From contig JABDHI010000029.1 in NCBI GenBank assembly GCA_013285655.1, forward strand, positions 1 to 34,304: a DNA stretch of 34,304 nt, written 5' to 3'. Position numbers and translations under genes: made by a program. Under the pieces are notes generated by a model that saw nothing but the letters and a program-made list of their open reading frames with translations, had not been told where the DNA came from and did no database searches. Shown piece after piece: positions 13,787 through 22,182 of the stretch. Position 1 is the stretch's first letter. The number at the start of each line of letters is the position of its first letter. This DNA comes from Bacteroidota bacterium (GTDB taxonomy: Bacteria; Bacteroidota; Bacteroidia; JABEUT01).

Positions 13787-14773
13787 TTACGCAACCTCTG
13801 AGTATACACGGCCAATATCTTCCAGTGTTTCCAGAATTTGAGCGTATGAATCGCTGGTAACAAGTTTCATTCTAAAGTCTTTGAAATTATCCATACCCTT
13901 AAAATAGCTGCCATAATGCTTGCGCATTTCGAGTATGCCAAGTCTTTCGCCTTTCCATTCAACCGATTTTACCAAGTGGGTGCGGCAAACACTAATTCTT
14001 TCTTCAAGGGTAGGGGGAGCAATTATTTCTCCCGTTTTAAAATATTGTTTTATCTCCCGGAAGATCCATGGGTAGCCAATGCTGGCACGTCCTATCATAA
14101 CACCATCTACACCGTAACGGTTTCTCATATCTTCTGCAACAGCCGGTGAGCTTACATCTCCGTTACCGAAGATGGGTATCTTAATGCGTTGGTTGTTCTT
14201 AATGTCTCCTATCAATCTCCAATCGGCAGGGCCTTTATACATTTGTTTACGTGTGCGGCCATGTATGGTTAAAGCGCTAATGCCAATGTCCTGTAAGCGT
14301 TCGGCGACTTCCATTACGTTCTTGGTACTATCATCCCAACCTAAGCGGGTTTTAACAGTGACAGGTAATGAAACGGCTTTCACAATTTCCGATGTCATTT
14401 GCACCATTTTAGGGATGTCCTGTAACAATGCAGCACCGGCGCCTTTACAAGCTACCTGCTTTACAGGGCAGCCATAATTAATATCTATCAGGTTCGGATT
14501 AGCTTTTTCGGCAATAATGGCAGCTTCGCGCATCGATTCAATACTGCTACCGAATAGCTGTATGCCAATGGGCCTTTCGTGTTCGAATATGTCAAGTTTT
14601 TTAATGCTCTTAGCAGCATCACGTATCAATCCTTCCGATGAAACAAACTCGGTATAAAGCATATCTGCCCCCTGTTCCTTACACACATGCCGGAACGGAG
14701 GATCACTCACATCTTCCATGGGAGCAAGCAAAAGCGGAAACTCACCAAGCTCTATATTGCCTATTTTTGTCAT
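13787..14773 (-). CDS. dusB: tRNA-dihydrouridine synthase
   Basis: A 328-residue flavoenzyme that reduces uridine to dihydrouridine in tRNA. The TIM-barrel motifs are APMEDVSDPPFR (17-28), the catalytic loop INYGCPVKQVACKGAGAALL with Cys102, VTVKTRLGWDDS, and the FMN-binding GNGDVSSPAVAEDMRNRYGVDGVMIGR split over later strands. Length and motifs fit the DusB/Nif3-like bacterial branch, so the symbol is given for the subfamily and the target position is not proven. It lies upstream of the ATPase gene on the same strand with a 48-base gap, and diverges from the CPBP protease gene through a shared promoter region. Confidence 0.95.
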   Translation of the reverse strand: MTKIGNIELGEFPLLLAPMEDVSDPPFRHVCKEQGADMLYTEFVSSEGLIRDAAKSIKKLDIFEHERPIGIQLFGSSIESMREAAIIAEKANPNLIDINYGCPVKQVACKGAGAALLQDIPKMVQMTSEIVKAVSLPVTVKTRLGWDDSTKNVMEVAERLQDIGISALTIHGRTRKQMYKGPADWRLIGDIKNNQRIKIPIFGNGDVSSPAVAEDMRNRYGVDGVMIGRASIGYPWIFREIKQYFKTGEIIAPPTLEERISVCRTHLVKSVEWKGERLGILEMRKHYGSYFKGMDNFKDFRMKLVTSDSYAQILETLEDIGRVYSEVA

Positions 14774-14786
14774 CAGGGTAAATAAT

Positions 14787-14802
14787 TACATTTGCAAATA
14801 TA
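14787..14802. promoter_or_regulatory. Two back-to-back divergent -7 boxes
   Basis: The 16 bases TACATTTGCAAATATA hold TACATTTG on the plus strand (14787-14794) and TATATTTG on the minus strand (14802-14795), touching each other. The plus box has a TTTG at 14766-14769, 17 bases upstream, as a -33 element. The minus box ends 22 bases before the dus ATG. Binding of RNA polymerase in one direction should exclude the other. Confidence 0.6.
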
Positions 14803-14889
14803 GATTATCAATATTTAATAATGGTAAATCTGTATTCGCGAACACCTTAAAAAAATCGATAATTAGTAAGCCAAATATATCGCAAAAGC

Positions 14890-15840
14890 ATGAATATAGA
14901 GCAAACAGAGCGTCCGGCACCATTTGATAATGTACCTTATTTTGTTCAGTTTTCTACTTTATTAGGTCTCTTTTTGGTGTCGATGGTGGGATTTATCTTC
15001 CTCGGTATGACAATTGCCTCAGCTATAACAGGTGCAACGCCCGATCAACTTAGTGGTGTAGGTTATTTATATATGCCCAATGTCGTGTTAGGGCAAAAAA
15101 TATTTCAGATTGTAACTGCTGCCGGCGGATTTATTGTTCCTGCATTGCTATTTTCATTACTAGCCTCTAGACGTAGGCTTGATTATTTGCGTATCAACAG
15201 GTTAGGAAAATGGAGCCTATTATTGTTAGGTGGAGTTCTAATGTTATGTGCTTTCCCATTAATAAATTACATGGGTCAACTAAATAGCCAAATGCACTTG
15301 CCTGCATTTATGCAGGATATACAAAATTGGATGCAGTCGAAGGAAGATGAAGCCGACACAATAACTAATGCTTATTTAGCCCATCAAGGGATCAAGAGTC
15401 TTTTGTTGAATTTGTTTATGATAGGGCTTGTGGCGGCAGTCGCCGAGGAGCTATTCTTCAGGGCTACTTTACAGCAATTGGTTATTAAAGCTACTGGCAA
15501 CATACATGCTGGGGTATGGATAACCGGTATTTTATTCAGCGCCATACATTTTGAATTCTTTGGCTTCTTCCCTCGTATGCTAATGGGTGTTTACCTGGGT
15601 TACCTCTTTGTATGGTCAGGTTCTGTATGGGTGCCTATATTCGCGCACTTCGTTAATAACGCCACTGTAGTTTTTCTTATGTACCTCGAACAAAGAAGAA
15701 TGTTGCCTGATAAGTTTGACCAGTTAGGTACCGATAACTCACAATTGGTTTACACCATTATTAGCGCTGTTATAGTAACTGTGTTGTTGGTTATTATAAA
15801 GCGTATTGCAAAACCACAGCCTGTTTTTATTTCAAACTAA
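14890..15840 (+). CDS. CPBP family intramembrane metalloprotease
   Basis: A 316-residue membrane protein with about eight hydrophobic segments and the three CPBP (Abi/CAAX protease-like) motifs: Glu186-Glu187-x3-Arg191 (AEELFFR), F-x3-His220 (FSAIH) and His253-x3-Asn257 (HFVNN). These polar residues form the presumed metal site within the membrane. In eukaryotes the relatives trim prenylated CAAX proteins; in bacteria roles range from bacteriocin self-immunity to processing of membrane proteins, and none can be assigned here. It is transcribed alone, divergent from dus, with a long leader of roughly 90 bases if the shared promoter is used. Its downstream gap holds copy 2 of the dispersed repeat. 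Confidence 0.9.
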   Translation: MNIEQTERPAPFDNVPYFVQFSTLLGLFLVSMVGFIFLGMTIASAITGATPDQLSGVGYLYMPNVVLGQKIFQIVTAAGGFIVPALLFSLLASRRRLDYLRINRLGKWSLLLLGGVLMLCAFPLINYMGQLNSQMHLPAFMQDIQNWMQSKEDEADTITNAYLAHQGIKSLLLNLFMIGLVAAVAEELFFRATLQQLVIKATGNIHAGVWITGILFSAIHFEFFGFFPRMLMGVYLGYLFVWSGSVWVPIFAHFVNNATVVFLMYLEQRRMLPDKFDQLGTDNSQLVYTIISAVIVTVLLVIIKRIAKPQPVFISN

Positions 15841-15888
15841 GCCAGTTCTGTCATTGCTAGGAATGAAACATTTCTTCGGTTTTCTTAT

Positions 15889-16047
15889 GGCGTTCCCCTC
15901 GTGCCTCGGGTCGGGCTTTACGTTGCAAGTCCTCGCTGCGCTCCGGGCTTTCCACTGAAATCCCTAACGCAGAAAGACATGGCACGTGAGGTGAAAAGAG
16001 AAGATGATAGGAATAGACACATAGATGCAAAGGATGTGCCAAAGCCA
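15889..16047 (-). repeat. Dispersed intergenic repeat, copy 2 (inverted partner at 2861-3086)
   Basis: The reverse complement of this segment matches 2861-3086 except for the roughly 45-base insert and hairpin in that copy. This copy is tighter: GCGTTAGGGATTTCAGTGG runs without interruption. It fills nearly all the 265-base gap between the converging CPBP and prfB genes. Open frames across it on both strands come from the repeat and are not taken as genes. Confidence 0.85.
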
Positions 16048-16105
16048 CATCATCCAATTCTTTTAAATTTGAATTACTTGTTACTCGGAATCACAGAGAG
16101 GGCGC

Positions 16106-17201
16106 CTACTTAGTCCCGCTTCCAAACTCCATGAGATAAGTTTTAATAAACTCATCAAGCTCACCATTCATAACAGCCTGCACGTCGGAGGTTTCATAAT
16201 CGGTGCGTAAGTCTTTAACCAATTTATAAGGATGCATTACGTAGTTACGTATTTGTGAACCCCATTCAATCTTCTTTTTGCCACTTTCAATAGTTGCAAC
16301 GGTTTCCATCTTCTTGCGCATCTCACGTTCGTAAAGCTGCGATTTTAACATCTGCACGGCTTTTTCCTTATTCTGCAATTGTGAGCGAGATTCCTGGTTT
16401 TTTATAACAATGCCTGATGGTTTGTGATAGAGGCGTACTGCCGTTTCTACCTTGTTTACGTTCTGTCCGCCTTTACCACCCGAACGGAATGTTTCCCATT
16501 CAATATCGGCAGGGCTAATTTGAATATCTATCGTATCATCAATTAACGGATAAACGTATACTGATGCAAATGATGTATGCCTTCGTGCATTCGCATCGAA
16601 AGGAGAAATACGTACCAATCGGTGTACTCCGTTCTCTCCTTTCAAATAACCAAATGCGTATTCTCCTTCTATTTCAAGCGTTACCGATTTTATTCCGGCT
16701 GCTTCACCTTGCGATAGTTCTACTTCGCGCACTGTATATCCCTTCTTTTCGGCCCACATCAGGTACATGCGCATAAGCATATATGCCCAGTCCTGGCTTT
16801 CGGTGCCACCTGCACCCGAGTTTATTTCTATAACTGCATTTAAGGCATCTTCCTCCAGCCCAAGCATATTCTTGAACTCCAAATCCTCAAGCAACTTAAG
16901 GGTTTGTTTGTACTGGTCATCCATCTCTTTCTCGGTAACGGCTTCTTGTTTAAAGAAATCGTAAGTAAGAGTAAGGTCATCAACACTCTTTTCGAGTTTG
17001 CTGTAGGCCTCTGTCCAGTTCTTTTGTATTTTAATTTGCTTCAGAACAACTTCTGCCTTCTTCGGCTCGTTCCAAAAATCAGGAGCCTGTGTTATAGCTT
17101 CTCCGTCTGCAATCTTAGCTAACCGTTTGTCGATGTCAAAGATGCCCCCTCAGCGCGTCAAATCGCTCCTTCACCTCTTTTACCTGCTCCTGTGTAATCA
17201 T
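16106..17201 (-). CDS. prfB: Peptide chain release factor 2 with programmed +1 frameshift
   Basis: RF2 ends translation at UGA and UAA. The gene is read in two frames: a leader of 21 codons from the ATG at 17201 ([21 protein letters not shown]) stops at TGA 17138-17136, and a +1 slip at CTT-T-GAC continues from GAC at 17137 to give 364 residues. The main frame carries the stop-codon recognition motif S-P-F ([11 protein letters not shown]) and the catalytic G-G-Q ([19 protein letters not shown]). Because the leader stop is UGA, low RF2 favours the slip and restores RF2 levels, as known from E. coli. The total length equals that of normal RF2. It follows the E1 alpha-beta gene by 53 bases on the same strand. 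Confidence 0.97.
17135..17150 (-). promoter_or_regulatory. prfB programmed +1 frameshift site
   Basis: Minus-strand order is AGGGGG (17150-17145), CAT, then CTTTGAC (17141-17135). The internal Shine-Dalgarno-like AGGGGG with a three-base gap to the CTT slip codon and an in-frame TGA followed by C are the same elements, at the same spacing, as in E. coli prfB. Confidence 0.96.
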
Positions 17202-17215
17202 AAAAGGTATTCTAT

Positions 17216-17232
17216 GTAAGCATTAGGCTTAC
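17216..17232. other. Short hairpin between the E1 gene and prfB
   Basis: GTAAGC and GCTTAC form a six-pair stem with the loop ATTAG, 15 bases before the prfB ATG. On the minus strand no T tract follows directly, so it is a weak candidate for an attenuator or an RNA processing site between the two genes. Confidence 0.35.
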
Positions 17233-17254
17233 GTTAAAAACTAAATCTCTGGTA

Positions 17255-19678
17255 TTAATAAATATCCGGGTATTGAGCCGGATCAACCTCATTCATTATA
17301 CTGTAAACCGTATCAAAAATATCTTCAACCGAAGGCTTAGAGAAGAAATCGCCATCTGACCCATAAGCAGGGCGGTGGTCTTTTCCAGTTAATGTCCTAG
17401 GTGCAGAATCTAAGTGCGCGTATCCGCCCTGTTCTTCCAATACCTTCTCCATCATAAACGCACTTGCACCACCTTTCACATCCTCATCGAGGAACAATAC
17501 GCGGTTGGTCTTTTGCAACGATTTTACGATGTTATGATTGATATCGAAAGGCAATAAGGTTTGTACATCAATTATTTCAACCGAAATGTTTTCGGCTTGC
17601 AGTTGTTGAGCAGCATCCATAGCCATCCGGCAAAGTGGGCCGTAGGTAACAATAGTTACATCGCTTCCTTCGCGAATAGTTTCCGGTATACCCAATGGCA
17701 GCTTAAATTCTCCAAAGTTCTCAGGCCTCTTTTCTTTTAAGCGGTAACTGTTAAGCGGCTCAATAACAAGTCCCGGTTCGTTAGAAGAAAGCAAGGTGTT
17801 ATAGAATCCTGCTGCCTGGGTCATGTTGCGTGGTACGCAAACATATATGCCACGTAACGAATTAATGATCATACCCATTGGCGAACCACTGTGCCAAATG
17901 CCTTCGAGCCTGTGCCCGCGCGTACGTATAATAACAGGGGCACGTTGGGTACCCTTAGTGCGGTATGCCAATGTAGCTAAATCATCGCTTAATATTTGTA
18001 ATGCATACAAAAGGTAATCGAGGTACTGTATTTCGGCAATAGGTCGTAAGCCACGTAGTGCAAGGCCTATCGCCTGACCTATAATAGTAGCTTCACGTAT
18101 ACCGGTATCAAAAACACGCTCTTCACCATACTTCTTTTGCATGTTCTCAAGCCCTTGGTTAACACCACCCAGTTTACCAGAGTCTTCGCCAAATATTACT
18201 ACTTCAGGATATTTACCAAGAATAGCGTCAAAGTTGTCTCTTAGTATTTCATGTCCGTTTACAGATTCTTCTGAATTGTAAACTGGTTTTACTTCTGCAA
18301 CAGATAATACATCGTTTGTGTGTAAAAACGAATCGTAACGTTCTTCGTTATCGGTAATGAATGTTTTTAAATATTGCTGTAAGGTTTCGCGCGCGGGCGT
18401 ATTCTCATTACGGGTAAGCCTTAATGTCTTTTTTGCAGCAATTATCACATCTTTCCTCAATGGGTCTTTAGCGGCCTTAATCTCGGCTATAAAACCATTT
18501 ACAGTATCCTGATGATTTGTGCCTTCAACAGTTGCTTGCATCAGGCCAATGGCTTCAGCAATATCTTTTTTAATAGGCTCTAAATAAGCAGCCCATGCTT
18601 TATTACGGGCTTCCTTAACTACTTCTTTAGCTTTTTCTTCAATTTCAGTTAACTCATTCTCCTTAGCAATGGCGAATTTCAATATCCATTCGCGCATTTT
18701 CTTAATACCATCAAAGTCCTTTTCCCATTGCAGACGCTCAGGGGTCTTGTAACGCTCGTGTGAACCTGATGTAGAGTGCCCTTGTGGTTGAGTAACTTCC
18801 TCTACATGTATTATTGCCGGTACGTGTTCTGTCCTGCAAATAGCTGCCGCTTTTTCATAAGTCTCACAAAGCGCGGAATAATCCCATGCCTTTACCTTAT
18901 ACATTTCGTAACCGGTTGCTTTTTTATCGCGCTGCATGCCTTTAAGTGCCTCGAAAATATCTCCCTTGGTAGTTTGGTATTTCTTAGGTACTGATATGCC
19001 GTAACCATCATCCCAAACCGATACCAGCATTGGTATTTGCATTACACCGGCAGCGTTGATTGATTCCCAGAATAAGCCTTCTGAGGTGCTGGCATCGCCA
19101 ATTGTTCCAAAAGCTATTTCGTTACCTTTTTTACTGAATTTTTCAAATTCAGCAGTTTGTAAATGCGGGTTTGCTTTGAATAGTTTAGAAGCCAAAGCCA
19201 TTCCTAAAAGCCTTGGCATTTGGCTTCCGGTAGGTGATATATCTGATGATGAATTGTATTCCGATGTTAAATTCTTCCAGCTTCCATCACGGTTGATCAT
19301 TTGAGTAGCATAGTGGCCGCCCATTTGCCTGCCTGCCGATAATGGTTCTGCGTCAAGGTCAGCATGGGCATAAAGGCCGGCAAACCATTCCTGAAGGGTA
19401 AGCTTGTTAAGGGCAAACATAAAAGTCTGGTCACGGTAATAACCTGATCTGAAATCGCCAAGCTTAAAGGCCTTGGCCATAGCTATTTGAGCTATTTCTT
19501 TGCCATCGCCAAATATTCCGAATTTAGCCTTACCCGAAAGCACTTCCTTGCGGCCCATTAAACTGGCTTCGCGGCTTTCGTTAGCTATGCGGTAATCATT
19601 CAGTACTGTTTTCCTGAACTCCTCAAATGATATTTCGTTCTTCTGTGACAAGTTTTGTAGTTCCTCTGTTTTTGGCAT
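17255..19678 (-). CDS. Fused 2-oxoacid dehydrogenase E1 alpha-beta (branched-chain/pyruvate type)
   Basis: An 807-residue thiamine-diphosphate enzyme that decarboxylates a 2-oxoacid and passes the acyl group to the lipoyl E2. Residues 1 to about 400 are E1 alpha, with the cofactor motif IGDASTSEGLFWESINAAG and DDGYGISVPKKYQT. Residues about 470-807 are E1 beta, with VIFGEDSGKLGGVNQGLE, RVFDTGIREATIIGQAIG and the transketolase C-domain VTIVTYGPLCRMAMDAA. A helical linker joins them. Fused E1 chains of this kind are common in Bacteroidota and are usually assigned to branched-chain 2-oxoacids, which feed branched fatty acids; pyruvate is an alternative. E2 and E3 are not in the window. A TAACTTTG box lies upstream. 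Confidence 0.92.
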   Translation of the reverse strand: MPKTEELQNLSQKNEISFEEFRKTVLNDYRIANESREASLMGRKEVLSGKAKFGIFGDGKEIAQIAMAKAFKLGDFRSGYYRDQTFMFALNKLTLQEWFAGLYAHADLDAEPLSAGRQMGGHYATQMINRDGSWKNLTSEYNSSSDISPTGSQMPRLLGMALASKLFKANPHLQTAEFEKFSKKGNEIAFGTIGDASTSEGLFWESINAAGVMQIPMLVSVWDDGYGISVPKKYQTTKGDIFEALKGMQRDKKATGYEMYKVKAWDYSALCETYEKAAAICRTEHVPAIIHVEEVTQPQGHSTSGSHERYKTPERLQWEKDFDGIKKMREWILKFAIAKENELTEIEEKAKEVVKEARNKAWAAYLEPIKKDIAEAIGLMQATVEGTNHQDTVNGFIAEIKAAKDPLRKDVIIAAKKTLRLTRNENTPARETLQQYLKTFITDNEERYDSFLHTNDVLSVAEVKPVYNSEESVNGHEILRDNFDAILGKYPEVVIFGEDSGKLGGVNQGLENMQKKYGEERVFDTGIREATIIGQAIGLALRGLRPIAEIQYLDYLLYALQILSDDLATLAYRTKGTQRAPVIIRTRGHRLEGIWHSGSPMGMIINSLRGIYVCVPRNMTQAAGFYNTLLSSNEPGLVIEPLNSYRLKEKRPENFGEFKLPLGIPETIREGSDVTIVTYGPLCRMAMDAAQQLQAENISVEIIDVQTLLPFDINHNIVKSLQKTNRVLFLDEDVKGGASAFMMEKVLEEQGGYAHLDSAPRTLTGKDHRPAYGSDGDFFSKPSVEDIFDTVYSIMNEVDPAQYPDIY

Positions 19679-19719
19679 AGCAATATGATATAAAAGTACT
19701 AATCCCTCCTAACAATTAG

Positions 19720-19727
19720 CAAAGTTA
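19720..19727 (-). promoter_or_regulatory. Putative -7 box of the E1 alpha-beta gene
   Basis: Minus-strand TAACTTTG fits TAnnTTTG and lies 41 bases before the ATG at 19678. The leader it implies contains AGGAGGG far (about 25-30 bases) from the start codon, too far to act as an ordinary ribosome site. Confidence 0.45.
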
Positions 19728-19806
19728 GGATTTGTTTGCAAGAAGCCATCTGCCGGAACCTTATTTTTTAATCAATAAAGCAAGCCCGCAAAAAAGCTTA
19801 CTTTTA

Positions 19807-19814
19807 TATTTTTG
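19807..19814 (+). promoter_or_regulatory. Putative -7 box of the polysaccharide gene cluster
   Basis: TATTTTTG fits TAnnTTTG. It ends 19 bases before the TTG at 19834 and 58 bases before the ATG at 19873. Its position argues against an upstream start at 19732 for the first gene. Confidence 0.4.
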
Positions 19815-19833
19815 GTGTTTATTCCCAATAGAA

Positions 19834-21153
19834 TTGAAAATACTTAAGCAATACAGATCTACCATTCTACTTATGCTTTCATGGCTTGTGGTGGGGATGT
19901 ATCTGCGATTATTTTTATTGTTTGCGTATCTTCCTCTCTCGTTAATAATATTGAATAGCAGAAAACAATACATGGAAATGCTATTTGGTTTTGTTTTTAT
20001 CCTCTTTTTGTCAGATAGTAGACAGGACAGTATTCACTATTTTGCTAGAGATGCAAAGGAAATATACATATTGATGCTTGCGGTTTTTTTGATTTTTAAC
20101 TTAACTAGTTTTCTTCCATTCAACCGACTCTTTACCAGGTTTATACCATTCTTTATTATTGCTGTCGTCTGCATATTTAATACACCCTCCGATAACTTAT
20201 ATACCTCAATTGAAAAAACAGTATCATATATTCTGCTGCTGCTGGCGGTCCCCAATTATGTGCAGCGGGCGCATCTCGATCATGGGCGTAACTTTTACAG
20301 GGCTCTGCTGTACCTGTGTTTTGGTATTTTGATTTCAGGTTTTATTTTGAGATTTATTGATCCATTGGCAGTTGTTCGGGAAGATAGATATCAGGGCTTA
20401 TTCGGGAATCCTAATGGATTGGGTATTTTTTCTTTGTTATTCTTCTTTTTGCTTACAATATCACTTGAAATGTATACTGATTTACTGGAAAAACGTGAAA
20501 AAATGCTCATGTATGGCATAATATTGCTGTCCATAATCATGTCTGGTTCCCGTGGTAGTCTTTTTGCTCTTGTTATTTATTTCGTGTTTTCTTTCTTTTA
20601 TAGAAAATCGCCAGCTTTGGGTACCATTGTAGCAGTCATTGTTATAGGTAGTTATGGTTATATATCGGCCCATTTAGTGCAGGTAATTAACTTGTTTGGC
20701 CTGGGTGACTATTTAAGGGTTTATACCCTTGAACAGGGTTCTGGAAGGTTTGTTGCTTGGGATTTTTCATGGCAGCACATACAGGAAAGTTATTGGTTTG
20801 GAAGAGGTTTTGAGTACACTGAATATCTTTTTAATATACCCGAAAACGTTATTTATCTTCAAGCATTGGGGCATCAGGGTAATGCCCATAATTCATATAT
20901 TACCCTTTGGCTCGATACTGGACTTGTAGGTTTGGTTACCTATTTGTTTGGTATAATGTCAAGCGTGTTTAAGGCCTCTCGAAAAACAAGGCTTGCCTTT
21001 CCTCTAATATTTGCCGCTATATTTTCCTCCTTTTTCGAGTCATGGCTTACGGCTTCACTAAACCCGTTTACCATAATGCTGTTTATTACACTTTCAATAA
21101 TATCAACCGATGTCATCATCCCCGAAAAAACAGCGGTTGCTGTTCCTGTATAG
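19834..21153 (+). CDS. O-antigen ligase/polymerase family membrane protein
   Basis: A polytopic membrane protein of about 439 residues with at least ten hydrophobic segments. The Wzy/WaaL-type signature is in the C-terminal half: LFGNPNGLGIFSLLFF, MSGSRGSLFALVIYF, the large loop with GSGRFVAWDFSWQHIQ and YWFGRGFEY, then AHNSYITLWLDTGLVGLVTYL. Such enzymes polymerise or ligate surface glycans on lipid carriers at the periplasmic face. Which of the two this is cannot be told by eye. The start is uncertain: TTG 19834 (MKILKQYRST...) keeps a basic N-terminus before the first membrane segment, ATG 19873 is the first methionine. The 3' end overlaps the next glycosyltransferase by 44 bases, so the two are one unit. 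Confidence 0.85.
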   Translation: MKILKQYRSTILLMLSWLVVGMYLRLFLLFAYLPLSLIILNSRKQYMEMLFGFVFILFLSDSRQDSIHYFARDAKEIYILMLAVFLIFNLTSFLPFNRLFTRFIPFFIIAVVCIFNTPSDNLYTSIEKTVSYILLLLAVPNYVQRAHLDHGRNFYRALLYLCFGILISGFILRFIDPLAVVREDRYQGLFGNPNGLGIFSLLFFFLLTISLEMYTDLLEKREKMLMYGIILLSIIMSGSRGSLFALVIYFVFSFFYRKSPALGTIVAVIVIGSYGYISAHLVQVINLFGLGDYLRVYTLEQGSGRFVAWDFSWQHIQESYWFGRGFEYTEYLFNIPENVIYLQALGHQGNAHNSYITLWLDTGLVGLVTYLFGIMSSVFKASRKTRLAFPLIFAAIFSSFFESWLTASLNPFTIMLFITLSIISTDVIIPEKTAVAVPV

Positions 21154-22180
21154 CGAACTGGCTGATTACTTTTTGGCTTGTATTAAAACATTGGCATCGG
21201 AAAAGGATGTAGAAATTCATGTTGTTCATTGGCCTGTAAATAAGGAAGCTCCTTTTACTTTTGAGTTTCCGACTGGAGTGAGTTTTTATGACAGGAAGCA
21301 ATTTAATTTACAAAGTCTAAAAGAAAAGGTAAAAGAGATAGATCCTGACTTTATTTATTGCAGTGGATGGATGGACAAAGAATATCTGGCTGTTGTACGC
21401 GGATATAAAAACACCATGCCAGTAGTTGTTGGCCTTGATACAAAATGGAACGGAAGTTTTAGACAAAGAATAGCTTGCTTGTTAAGCCCATTTACATTGT
21501 TGAGTGTTTTTTCACACTGCTGGGTACCCGGACAAAAACAATTTACCTATGCTAAACGACTTGGTTTTAAAAAAGATAAGGTACTTACCGGTTATTATTC
21601 CGCCGATACTGAAAAGTTTAAGGTTATTGGTGAAAAAGTAAACCTATTAAAACAGAAAAAATATCCGCACAGGTTAATATATGTTGGCCGTTATTATGAA
21701 TTTAAAGGGATAGAAGACCTATGGAACGCATTTATACAATGGCAAAATGAGAACCCGAATGATTGGGAACTTTGGTGTTTGGGAGTAGGAGATATTCAAC
21801 CTATTGTTCATCCTAAAATAAAACATTTTGGTTTTGTGCAACCGAAGGACATGGAGACCTACATGGCTAATACAACTGTATTTATAATGCCAAGCAGGTT
21901 TGAGCCTTGGGGTGTTGTGTTACATGAATTTGCTGCAGCAGGGTTTCCTGTGATATGTTCTAATGAAGTGGGCTCTGCTGAAGCTTTTTTGAATGATGGG
22001 GAGAATGGATATGTTTTTAAAGCTGGTGATATAAATGGCCTTAAGGAATACATTAAAAAAATAACTTCGCTAAGTGATTCAGAGCTTGCGCAAATGGGAA
22101 AGAAAAGTACAGAGCTAGCGGATAAAATAACTCCGGCAACTTGGGCGAAAACAGTAATGAACCTGATAGGAAATAAATAG
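21110..22180 (+). CDS. Glycosyltransferase family 4 protein
   Basis: A 356-residue GT-B fold enzyme. The C-terminal domain holds the donor-binding features IYVGRYYEFKGIEDLW and SRFEPWGVVLHEFAAAGFP, where two Glu residues are seven apart (E-x7-E), followed by GENGYVFKAGDINGL. The N-terminal acceptor domain is less conserved. It probably adds a sugar to a surface glycan at the inner face of the membrane. The start overlaps the preceding ligase/polymerase gene by 44 bases, and the stop lies two bases before the 3-hydroxyacyl-CoA dehydrogenase gene. Sugar donor and linkage are unknown. Confidence 0.92.
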   Translation: MSSSPKKQRLLFLYSELADYFLACIKTLASEKDVEIHVVHWPVNKEAPFTFEFPTGVSFYDRKQFNLQSLKEKVKEIDPDFIYCSGWMDKEYLAVVRGYKNTMPVVVGLDTKWNGSFRQRIACLLSPFTLLSVFSHCWVPGQKQFTYAKRLGFKKDKVLTGYYSADTEKFKVIGEKVNLLKQKKYPHRLIYVGRYYEFKGIEDLWNAFIQWQNENPNDWELWCLGVGDIQPIVHPKIKHFGFVQPKDMETYMANTTVFIMPSRFEPWGVVLHEFAAAGFPVICSNEVGSAEAFLNDGENGYVFKAGDINGLKEYIKKITSLSDSELAQMGKKSTELADKITPATWAKTVMNLIGNK

Positions 22181-22182
22181 AT

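Noticed and set aside
15857-16113. Open frames on both strands across the gap after the CPBP gene
   Set aside because: Both lie in the dispersed repeat that also occurs at 2861-3086, where the matching frame is interrupted, so they are not coding.
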